The notes under the pieces: model-generated
Told to the model about the DNA's origin: nothing
What the model saw: the letters and a program-made list of their open reading frames with translations, nothing else
Databases searched by the model: none
Made by a program: the position numbers and the translations under genes
Origin: an uncultured Clostridia bacterium
Lineage (GTDB): Bacteria > Bacillota > Clostridia > Oscillospirales > Acutalibacteraceae
NCBI GenBank assembly: GCA_947628665.1
Contig: CANRAU010000020.1
Coordinates: 1-38,624 of the forward strand
DNA length: 38,624 nucleotides
Reading direction: 5' to 3'
Part shown: positions 8,209-15,413 of the stretch, piece by piece
Layout: every line of letters begins with the position of its first letter
How positions within the stretch are numbered: position 1 is the first letter of the stretch

Positions 8209-8538
8209 TTATCGAGCGGCGTTGTCCGCACCGGAAACGGCGTCACTGACGAGATTCCCCGCGCCGGTCGCGGCGTCTCCCACAAGGTCGCCCGCGTCAG
8301 AGGCGGCTTCGCCCACTGCGTTGCCCGCATCCGATACCGCGCCGCCCATGCCGCCCGCGTCGGACGTGTCGTTCATGCCGCCGCGCACACCGTCGGTCGT
8401 GTTATCCGTATTCCCCGCCGCATTCTGGGAGGACATGGGCGAAGAAGAGCCGCCTTCGTCGTTGTTGCCGCCGCAGGCGACCAAAGTCACTGCGAGCAGC
8501 GCGATCAAAAGGGCAATCAGAAATATACTTTTTTTCAT
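8209..8538 (-). CDS. Small lipoprotein with 11-residue repeats, downstream of ypeB
   Basis: A 109-residue protein. The start at 8538 follows GAGGAA by 6 nt. Residues 1-22 form a lipoprotein signal peptide ending at the lipobox TLVAC, so the mature protein should be lipid-anchored at the outer face of the membrane. A polar linker rich in N, D, G and S follows. The C-terminal half contains about four tandem 11-residue units of the form SDAGNxVGxAA, ending SGADNAAR. Such a period suggests an amphipathic helix like those of LEA or apolipoprotein-like repeats. No family is recognised. The gene lies 66 nt downstream of ypeB with no clear terminator between them, so co-expression in the developing spore is plausible. 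Confidence 0.75.
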   Translation of the reverse strand: MKKSIFLIALLIALLAVTLVACGGNNDEGGSSSPMSSQNAAGNTDNTTDGVRGGMNDTSDAGGMGGAVSDAGNAVGEAASDAGDLVGDAATGAGNLVSDAVSGADNAAR

Positions 8539-8604
8539 GCAAATTCCTCTTTCCGTTATTTTTCGGACGCCTTTAGTGTGTGCAGACGCATCCGCTTTAT
8601 ACAA

Positions 8605-9948
8605 TTATTTTGTCAAAACGCCGTCGTCCGAATACAGCAACAGCAAAATATCGTCCTCAAGTCCCGTCTGCACGTCGATATAGACGAGCAGCTCTTCGCC
8701 GTCCTTGTTTTTGCAGTGGAACTCATAGGTGAATTTTTCGCCTTTGCTTTCGGTCGGGATGACCGCAGGTTGCGTATCCATGACAGTGAGCAGCGGACTT
8801 ACATTTTTCTGCGCCTCGACCGTCGTCAGCATATTGGCGGGCGCGGAACGCGCTTTGTGATTCATCATATACCCCCGACAGTCCGCCGAGAGGATTGCTC
8901 CGTCCTCCAAGCTGACGCTGACTTTAATGAGGTCGGGATAACAAATATAGACGCCGTCCTGGTAGGCAAAATTGATGGTGCAAACGCCGTCGGAAATCGT
9001 GTAATAGCTTTCCGTCATATCGTTAAAGCCGTTCTTTTCCAAGAATTCCGATGCATATCGCCGCGCATCCTCATATTGCAGCTTGGCCTCGCCCGCAAAG
9101 CGGCTCGACAGCATATACAGCAGATAGCCGCCGCGCTTGGTGACCGCAATGCTTTGGTCGTCGCCGCCCGCAAAGCAGTAGGCCGCCGTAGCGTCGTTTT
9201 CTTCGTACAGGAAAGAGACCTTGTCCAAGGGCAACCCTAAGAATTTTGCCGCTTTTTCGCGCGCCTGCTCCTTGGTCACCTCCGCCGCATTTTTCAGCAG
9301 CTCGGATTCCATTTGGTTGATGTGGTCGGAGAACGGGCCGTCGTAAATGAGCGAGGGGTACTCGGTCAAGGACTGCTCCGCGCTCTCCATATCGGAGGTG
9401 AGGGACGCCGTTTGGCCGTCGTCGGCAAGCGTGCTTTCGGCGTTGTCAAAACTCAAATACCCGTCGAACAGCTGCTGCCGCATATTGGAGACGTCCTCGC
9501 TGAGCGTCTGGGAGAATTTCAACAGCGAGAACAGCTGTTCCCGCTCTTTGTCGGAAATCGTCTCGCCGGCCTCGACCTTTTTATCCAGCGCGTTTACGAA
9601 ATCGCCAATCTGCGAAAGGAATTTATAAATATTATTCAGCCGCACATCCGTCAGCGGCAGTACGGACAGACTGCTTTTTGCGCCTGTCGATTCGCGCAGC
9701 AGCCCCGTCGCCATGGAGCCGAGCATCGTCGGGGTGTTCGCGTAAGCGCCTTTTTTCAAATCCGTATGGATATTGCTCAAATAGGTGTCCAATTCGCACA
9801 GTGCGCGTTCACTCGAAAGGCGCACCTGCCGTTCCATGCGCGCAGCGCGCACACTGCCCGAGATCGCATAAGTCAACAGCACGGCCAAAACCGCCGCGCC
9901 GAATGCGTACAGGCGGATTTTGGAACGCCTTGACATCGTTTTTTCCAT
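8605..9948 (-). CDS. ypeB: Spore germination protein YpeB
   Basis: A 447-residue protein, the family's normal length. The start at 9948 has a strong GGAGGTGAAA ribosome binding site. An N-terminal membrane helix spans about residues 12-32. A long helical region then leads to C-terminal PepSY-type repeats (KAAKFLGLPLDKVSFLYEE and YASEFLEKNGF regions). In Bacillus, YpeB is required to place and stabilise the cortex-lytic enzyme SleB in the spore and is encoded beside sleB. Here no sleB is adjacent: upstream is a divergent cysteine desulfurase and downstream the repeat lipoprotein. A weak sigma-G-like match (GTATA, 17 nt, AAATCTA) lies upstream but is not convincing. Family assignment is based on overall sequence character. 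Confidence 0.85.
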   Translation of the reverse strand: MEKTMSRRSKIRLYAFGAAVLAVLLTYAISGSVRAARMERQVRLSSERALCELDTYLSNIHTDLKKGAYANTPTMLGSMATGLLRESTGAKSSLSVLPLTDVRLNNIYKFLSQIGDFVNALDKKVEAGETISDKEREQLFSLLKFSQTLSEDVSNMRQQLFDGYLSFDNAESTLADDGQTASLTSDMESAEQSLTEYPSLIYDGPFSDHINQMESELLKNAAEVTKEQAREKAAKFLGLPLDKVSFLYEENDATAAYCFAGGDDQSIAVTKRGGYLLYMLSSRFAGEAKLQYEDARRYASEFLEKNGFNDMTESYYTISDGVCTINFAYQDGVYICYPDLIKVSVSLEDGAILSADCRGYMMNHKARSAPANMLTTVEAQKNVSPLLTVMDTQPAVIPTESKGEKFTYEFHCKNKDGEELLVYIDVQTGLEDDILLLLYSDDGVLTK

Positions 9949-10037
9949 AGATTTCACCTCCGTGTTAGATTTTACGTATTTTTCAGAAATATACGGAAAA
10001 AAAGCGGAAAAAACTTTGAAAAAATGTGTCGTTTTGT

Positions 10038-10066
10038 TTGCCAAAGCGCGCGCTTTCGTGTATAAT
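10038..10066 (+). promoter_or_regulatory. Sigma-A promoter of the desulfurase-thiI-pncC-sortase operon, with palindrome in the spacer
   Basis: TTGCCA (10038-10043), a 17-bp spacer and a perfect TATAAT (10061-10066). A perfect 14-bp palindrome, AAAGCGCGCGCTTT, occupies 10043-10056 inside the spacer. A protein bound there would block RNA polymerase, so it is a candidate operator. No regulator gene is nearby. Confidence 0.75.
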
Positions 10067-10105
10067 AAAAAACTGCGGTAGTATACGAACGAAGGAGCGT
10101 CCACA

Positions 10106-11239
10106 TTGGAATGTTATCTCGACAACAGCGCGACCACCATCCCCTGCAAGGCGGCGGTGGCGGCGGCGAATACGGCGATGCTCGAGGTGTTCGGCAATCC
10201 TTCTTCCTTGCACCGTTACGGATTTGAGGCGCTGCAAATGCTGGAGCGTGCGCGCGCGGAGCTTGCGAAAAGCCTTTCGGCGGACAGTACCGAGCTCTAT
10301 TTCACACCGAGCGGCACGATCTCCAACAATACGGCCGTTTTCGGCGCGGTGCAGCTGGGGCGCAGGCGCGGCAATAAAATCGTCACGACCGCGATCGAGC
10401 ATCCGAGTGTGTCCAAGTGTATGGATCGTCTGGAGGAACAGGGCTTTGAGGTCGTCAGGCTCTTGCCGGACAGCGACGGCAATATTCCCTTGTCGCGGTT
10501 TGAAGCGGCCATCGATGCGCAGACGATTTTGGTCAGCGCCATGGCGGTCAACAATGAGGTCGGCAGCATTTTGCCGTTTGACCGCCTGCAAGCCGTCATT
10601 CGCCAAAAACAGTCTCCCGCGCTCTTGCATGTGGACGCGGTGCAGGGCTATATGAAGCTGCCCATCTCCCCGAAAAAATGCGGGATCGACCTGATGAGCA
10701 TGAGCGCGCATAAGGTACACGGGCTCAAAGGCATCGGCGCGCTGTATATCCGAAAGGGCGTGCGAATAAAACCCTATGTCTTGGGCGGCGGGCAGGAGGA
10801 AGGCATTTGCTCGGGAACGCAGGGCATGCCCGCCATTGCGGCGTTTTCTGCGGCGGTCGGGGAGCTTTCCGACACGCGCGAACGGCTGCAAAGGATCGCG
10901 GGACTTCGGGATATGCTTTTGGAAAAGCTGGACGCTCTACCCATTGTCACGCGCAATTCCCCCGAAAACGCGCTCCCGTATATCCTCAACATTTCTTTAA
11001 AAGGGATTCCCTCGCAGGTCAGCGTCAATGCGCTTTCCGCGCGCGGGGTGTATGTATCGGCGGGTTCGGCCTGTGCAAAGGGACACCGCAGCGGCGTGCT
11101 GACGGCCATGGGGCTGCCCGCGGAGCGCATCGACACCGCCATACGCCTCAGCCTTTCGTCGTATACCACAGAGGAGGAGATCGAATTCTGTGTCGACGCG
11201 ATTTGCGAAATCGCCGCACAGCTTCGGAAAAAGGGATAA
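10106..11239 (+). CDS. Cysteine desulfurase (NifS/IscS family), sulfur donor for ThiI
   Basis: A 377-residue class V aminotransferase starting at TTG 10106, 8 nt after GAAGGAG (10091-10097). It begins with the typical YLDNSATT motif. Lys203 (in SAHKVHGLKG) is the expected Schiff-base lysine for pyridoxal phosphate. Cys323 (in SAGSACAKGH) is the persulfide-forming cysteine on the active-site loop. The enzyme removes sulfur from L-cysteine as a protein-bound persulfide. The next gene, thiI, starts 3 nt after this stop. The pair matches the nifZ-thiI operon of Bacillus subtilis, so a dedicated role in 4-thiouridine formation is more likely than general iron-sulfur assembly. Confidence 0.92.
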   Translation: MECYLDNSATTIPCKAAVAAANTAMLEVFGNPSSLHRYGFEALQMLERARAELAKSLSADSTELYFTPSGTISNNTAVFGAVQLGRRRGNKIVTTAIEHPSVSKCMDRLEEQGFEVVRLLPDSDGNIPLSRFEAAIDAQTILVSAMAVNNEVGSILPFDRLQAVIRQKQSPALLHVDAVQGYMKLPISPKKCGIDLMSMSAHKVHGLKGIGALYIRKGVRIKPYVLGGGQEEGICSGTQGMPAIAAFSAAVGELSDTRERLQRIAGLRDMLLEKLDALPIVTRNSPENALPYILNISLKGIPSQVSVNALSARGVYVSAGSACAKGHRSGVLTAMGLPAERIDTAIRLSLSSYTTEEEIEFCVDAICEIAAQLRKKG

Positions 11240-11242
11240 AGT

Positions 11243-12421
11243 ATGCAGGAAATCATTTTGATCAAAAACGGCGAGCTTGCGCTCAAAGGGCTTAACCGTG
11301 CGACCTTCGAGAGCGTTTTGGTAAAAAATATCAAGCGCAGATTGCACGGCCTCGGGCATTTCGTCATATCCCGTTCACAATCGACGACTACAATAGAACC
11401 GACCGAGGAAGCCTTCGATATGGACGAAGCCGTTGAACGCCTTTCCAAGGTGTTCGGGATCGCGGCTTTTCAGCGCGCGGCGGCGGTTGAAAAGGATATG
11501 TCCGCGATTTTGTCGGCGGCGTGCGATTACCTCCAAGAGCCGCTTTCGCAAATTCGTACCTTTAAGGTCGAGGCCAAGCGTTCCGACAAGGACTTTCCGC
11601 TGACCTCTCCCGAAATCAGCGCCGAAGTCGGCGGAAGACTTTTGGAGACGTTCGGGCATTTGTCGGTCGATGTGCATCATCCCGACTGCGTGGTGACGGT
11701 GGAAATTCGCGAGCGCTTTGCGTATATCCGCTGTAACCAGATCAAAGGCGCGGGTGGTATGCCCGTCGGAACGGGCGGCAAGGCGGCGCTGCTCATTTCG
11801 GGCGGTATCGACAGCCCCGTGGCGGGCTGGATGATGGCCAAACGCGGCATCGTGCTGGATGCGATCCATTTCGCCTCTCCGCCGTACACGTCGCCGCAGG
11901 CGGAAATGAAGGTACACGATCTGCTGCGGCAGGTGGCGGCCTACAGCGGGGACATCGGACTTTATACTGTGCCGTTTACCGAAATTCAGGAGCAGATCCG
12001 CGACAACTGCCCCGAAGAGCTGTTCACGCTGGTGATGCGGCGGTTTATGATGCGCATTGCCGAACGCATCGCCCGCCGTGAGGACTGCGCCGCGTTGATC
12101 ACAGGCGAAAGCGTGGGGCAGGTCGCAAGCCAGACGATCCTGTCGCTCGGCTGTACCGACGCGGTGGTCGGTATGCCGGTATTCCGTCCGCTGATCGGCA
12201 TGGATAAAGACGAGATCATTGTCCGCGCGCGGGCGATCGATACGTTTGACATTTCCATTCGCCCCTACGAGGATTGCTGTACGGTGTTCACCCCAAGGCA
12301 TCCCCGCACCCGTCCGAAGCGCTCGCTTTTGGAGGACGCGGAGCGGGCGTTGGATGTGCCGGCCTTGGTCGAGCGCGCCGCCGCAGACGCAAAATTTGAA
12401 ATCATAAGGAACGAATTCTGA
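11243..12421 (+). CDS. thiI: tRNA 4-thiouridine synthase ThiI (short form)
   Basis: A 392-residue protein. An N-terminal ferredoxin-like/THUMP region (to about residue 165) binds tRNA. The adenylating domain has the PP-loop SGGIDSP at residues 186-192. Cys345-Cys346 (DCCTVFTPRHP) match the region that forms the catalytic disulfide in other ThiI proteins. It lacks the C-terminal rhodanese domain found in Escherichia coli. In such short ThiI proteins the partner desulfurase passes sulfur directly, consistent with the desulfurase gene immediately upstream. The enzyme uses ATP to activate U8 of tRNA and replaces its oxygen with sulfur. Its stop overlaps the pncC start by one base. Confidence 0.95.
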   Translation: MQEIILIKNGELALKGLNRATFESVLVKNIKRRLHGLGHFVISRSQSTTTIEPTEEAFDMDEAVERLSKVFGIAAFQRAAAVEKDMSAILSAACDYLQEPLSQIRTFKVEAKRSDKDFPLTSPEISAEVGGRLLETFGHLSVDVHHPDCVVTVEIRERFAYIRCNQIKGAGGMPVGTGGKAALLISGGIDSPVAGWMMAKRGIVLDAIHFASPPYTSPQAEMKVHDLLRQVAAYSGDIGLYTVPFTEIQEQIRDNCPEELFTLVMRRFMMRIAERIARREDCAALITGESVGQVASQTILSLGCTDAVVGMPVFRPLIGMDKDEIIVRARAIDTFDISIRPYEDCCTVFTPRHPRTRPKRSLLEDAERALDVPALVERAAADAKFEIIRNEF

Positions 12422-12900
12422 TGACTTTGGAAGCGGAAGTGATCCGTCTGCTCAAAGAAAAAGGCAAGACCCTGACCACGGCGGAATCCTGTACGGGTGG
12501 GTTGATTGCGAAGCGTCTGACCGATGTTTCGGGCGCATCCGCCGTATTTGAATGCGGGATCGTAAGCTACTCCAACCGTATCAAAACACAGCTTCTCGGC
12601 GTGCGGGAGGAGACCCTGCGGCGGTACGGCGCGGTCAGCGCGCAAACCGCGCGTGAAATGGCTGTCGGCGCGAGAAGGGCAGCAAACGCCGACTTGGCAG
12701 TAGCCGTTACGGGGATCGCAGGGCCGCTGTCCGACGATACCCAAAAACCCGTAGGGCTGGTGTTTATCGCCCTTGCAGACGGAAATGACGTGACCGTCGA
12801 AAGCTATCAAAACGATTTTTCGGACAATGTCCGCGAAAACAATCGCCGCGCGTCGGCGGATCGGGCATTGGAAATGGTTCGGAGGTGTTTGGCAAAATGA
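12421..12900 (+). CDS. pncC: Nicotinamide-nucleotide amidohydrolase PncC (stand-alone CinA C-terminal domain)
   Basis: A 159-residue protein made only of the CinA C-terminal domain. The signature TAESCTGGLIAKRL is at about residues 20-33, and AVTGIAGP and the GLVFIAL strand follow. The family converts nicotinamide mononucleotide to nicotinic acid mononucleotide and ammonia, recycling by-products of NAD metabolism in the cytosol. It has the full catalytic AESCTGG motif, in contrast to the degenerate copy I infer in the 707-residue protein three genes downstream. It is coupled to thiI (1-nt overlap) and to the first sortase (4-nt overlap). Confidence 0.92.
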   Translation: MTLEAEVIRLLKEKGKTLTTAESCTGGLIAKRLTDVSGASAVFECGIVSYSNRIKTQLLGVREETLRRYGAVSAQTAREMAVGARRAANADLAVAVTGIAGPLSDDTQKPVGLVFIALADGNDVTVESYQNDFSDNVRENNRRASADRALEMVRRCLAK

Positions 12901-13886
12901 GCAATAAGCGTTATTCAAACGCCGTGGACGAGGCGATTGCTTCGAACGGGCAAAAAAAGGCACGATCTCATGCAGGGTCGACGATCAACCGTATCGTTCT
13001 GATTTGTGCCATTGTGATCTTGCTGATCTCGGGTGCGTTTTGCGCGCGGTATTTTTACAATATGTATGCCGACAAGCAGGAAGCGGAGAAAATTGCCGAA
13101 ATGGTGGTTACCGAAACGCAGCCGCAGGAGACATACCCCGCCGAGCCGACCGAGGTGCAGCCGCAGTACCGCGAAGTGTATACGCAGAACAAAGATATGA
13201 TCGGCTGGATCACCGTACCCAACACCGCGATCAACCACCCCGTCATGCAGGCGGACGACAACAATTATTATTTGAAGCATAATTTCTACAGAAAGGTCAA
13301 GCGCGGCGGCTCGATCTATATGGATTATCGGAATTCTGCGGATAAGTTTGACAAAAATACCATCCTGTACGGACACAATAATCTGGATCACACCATGTTT
13401 TCCGATTTGGAAAAATATAAAGATATTGATTTCTACAAAACCGCGCCCGTGATCGACTTCAACACGATCCATGGGAATTACAAATGGAAGGTGTTTGCCG
13501 TTTTTCTGACGACGGCTTCACCCGAACTGGACAACGGCTATGTGTTCAACTACATTTACCCGTCTATGGACGACGACAATTTTATGGAGTTCATTGCCGA
13601 GGTCTCTAAGCGCAGCCTGTATCATACCGACGTGGAGATTTTGCCGACCGATAAAATTTTGACGCTGTCCACCTGCACACGCGATATGGATCTGAACCGC
13701 CGCGAGCAGCAGGATGCACGCTGTGTGGTCATGGCGCGTCTGGTACGCGACGGCGAGAGTACGGCGGTCAACGTATCGGCGGCGACCGTGAATCCCAATC
13801 CGAAATACCCGCAGCTGTGGTATGACAAATACAATCTGCAAAACCCATACCGCAACGATGAAAAATGGTATCCGAGAGGAGCATAA
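12897..13886 (+). CDS. srtB: Class B sortase, first of a tandem pair
   Basis: A 329-residue membrane-anchored transpeptidase. The start at ATG 12897 lies 9 nt after GGAGGTG and overlaps the pncC stop by 4 nt. A transmembrane helix spans about residues 32-54 with the catalytic domain outside. The expected triad is visible: His160 (LYGHNN), Cys260 (TLSTC) and Arg275 (DARCVVMAR). After the catalytic arginine it has a tail of about 50 residues (ATVNPNPKYPQ, YDKYNLQNPY, ending KWYPRGA) shared with the next gene product. Class B sortases cleave a sorting motif on secreted proteins and join them to peptidoglycan or to each other. No sorting-signal protein is encoded in this window, so its substrate is elsewhere. 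Confidence 0.9.
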   Translation: MSNKRYSNAVDEAIASNGQKKARSHAGSTINRIVLICAIVILLISGAFCARYFYNMYADKQEAEKIAEMVVTETQPQETYPAEPTEVQPQYREVYTQNKDMIGWITVPNTAINHPVMQADDNNYYLKHNFYRKVKRGGSIYMDYRNSADKFDKNTILYGHNNLDHTMFSDLEKYKDIDFYKTAPVIDFNTIHGNYKWKVFAVFLTTASPELDNGYVFNYIYPSMDDDNFMEFIAEVSKRSLYHTDVEILPTDKILTLSTCTRDMDLNRREQQDARCVVMARLVRDGESTAVNVSAATVNPNPKYPQLWYDKYNLQNPYRNDEKWYPRGA

Positions 13887-13890
13887 GGAT

Positions 13891-15360
13891 ATGCCGAAGC
13901 AAAATGGCTCGCCCGAACCCGAAGAGGTGCTTTCATTCGACGAATTGAAGAAAAAGCTGGCGGATGACGACGTACAGACGGACGCGCAGACGGATGAAGA
14001 GCTGGATTCCCTGCTGTCGGAGCTTCGGGACATCGTCCCGGAGAATTCACCGGCTGCGGACGATCCCACACCCTCCGCCGCCGAAACGTCCGAACCGGCA
14101 GACGACGCTCCGGCAGACGACGCCGAGCAGTCCGAGGACTATAAAAGCATTTACGACGATGTGCTGCGTTCCGTCATGGGCAAAACGCCGAACGCGAATA
14201 TGACCGGCCGCAAGAGCAAGTTCTTGTCGGGGGACGATCAGTTTGTGGATGTGACCGCGCATTATGAGGATTACGCGGATCTGACAAGTCAGCCGTCCGA
14301 GGAGGACGAACCGCCGCTGCCGGAACAGCCGCAGGTCGTACAGGACGCGGACGGGAGCGAGGAAAAGCATTACCGTACCTTTAACGAAATTTTCCGCGAC
14401 GGCTTTCGCAAGATTTTCCCGAATAAACACGACACGCTCGGCGAGGGGATACGCAAGGCGCTTTTGGATATCGCGGTCGTCACGCTGTGCGGCTGTCTTG
14501 TGTACTTCGGCGTGTATGCGGTGCAGAGCCGACAGGCAAAAAAACAAATTGCGGACATTAAGCAACAGCTTATAGACGATACGGACATTGCCAACGAATC
14601 CGATGTTTGGTCGGAATTTCTTTCCAAGTACCCCAACATTCGCCTGCCCGAGGGGATCATGCCGAAATACGCCTATCTTTACGCCATCAATCAGAATTTG
14701 GTCGGCTGGCTCAAAATCCCCAATACGATCGTCGACGTGCAGGTCGTGCAGGGAAAGGATAATTCCGAGTACTTGAAAAAGGATTTTTACGGCAATTACA
14801 GCCGTTACGGCTGTCCGTATATGGATTATCGGAACGATCCGAAATATTTACAGAAAAATACCATTGTATATGGGCATCATATGAGCGACGGGCTTGTGTT
14901 TGCCGATTTGAAAAAATACCAAACCATAGAGGGCTTTCAGGCTTCGCCCGTGATCCAGTTTGATACGCTTTACCGCAGCTATACCTTTAAGGTGTATGCG
15001 GCGTTCATCTCCAACAGCAAGGAAGAGGACGACGGCGGTTATATTTTCAATTATACGGTCACGGATTTCGGCTCGAACGATAAGTTCATGGAATACATTG
15101 CCGCCGTGGACGAGCGCAAATACTATACCACGGGCGTCGATATTTTGCCGACCGATAAAATTCTGACGCTCTCGACCTGTTCGTATGAGTTTTCCGACGC
15201 GCGTTTGGTCGTGATCGGCCGTATGCTTCGCGATGGGGAAAGCGCGGCAGTCGATACGACCTTGGCGACCGCCAACAGCAATCAGCGTTTCCCGCAGGCG
15301 TATTACGACAAAAAGGGACAGACCAATCCCTTTGCCGACGCGCCGAAGTGGACGCCGTGA
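13891..15360 (+). CDS. srtB: Class B sortase with long acidic cytoplasmic N-terminus, second of a tandem pair
   Basis: A 489-residue protein; ATG 13891 lies 4 nt after the first sortase's stop, behind AGAGGAG. About 190 residues precede the membrane helix (about 191-212). They are very rich in D, E, P and S and probably disordered in the cytosol. The outer catalytic domain has His329 (VYGHHM), Cys430 (TLSTC) and Arg438 (DARLVVIGR). The C-terminal tail (ATANSNQRFPQ, YYDKKGQTNPF, ending KWTP) mirrors the first sortase, so the pair arose by duplication. The long inside extension is unusual for sortases, which normally have only a short cytoplasmic stub. It could be a regulatory or partner-binding region. 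Confidence 0.88.
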   Translation: MPKQNGSPEPEEVLSFDELKKKLADDDVQTDAQTDEELDSLLSELRDIVPENSPAADDPTPSAAETSEPADDAPADDAEQSEDYKSIYDDVLRSVMGKTPNANMTGRKSKFLSGDDQFVDVTAHYEDYADLTSQPSEEDEPPLPEQPQVVQDADGSEEKHYRTFNEIFRDGFRKIFPNKHDTLGEGIRKALLDIAVVTLCGCLVYFGVYAVQSRQAKKQIADIKQQLIDDTDIANESDVWSEFLSKYPNIRLPEGIMPKYAYLYAINQNLVGWLKIPNTIVDVQVVQGKDNSEYLKKDFYGNYSRYGCPYMDYRNDPKYLQKNTIVYGHHMSDGLVFADLKKYQTIEGFQASPVIQFDTLYRSYTFKVYAAFISNSKEEDDGGYIFNYTVTDFGSNDKFMEYIAAVDERKYYTTGVDILPTDKILTLSTCSYEFSDARLVVIGRMLRDGESAAVDTTLATANSNQRFPQAYYDKKGQTNPFADAPKWTP

Positions 15361-15413
15361 CGAGCCTTCAAACCGAAGAAAACGGGATCTTGTAATTTCT
15401 GCCTTGTGAAGGA

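Noticed and set aside
8191-9240. A long open frame on the plus strand across the small lipoprotein and ypeB
   Set aside because: It is antisense to two well-supported genes, has no ribosome binding site, and its translation is the low-complexity R/V/H-rich kind produced by GC-biased complementary strands.
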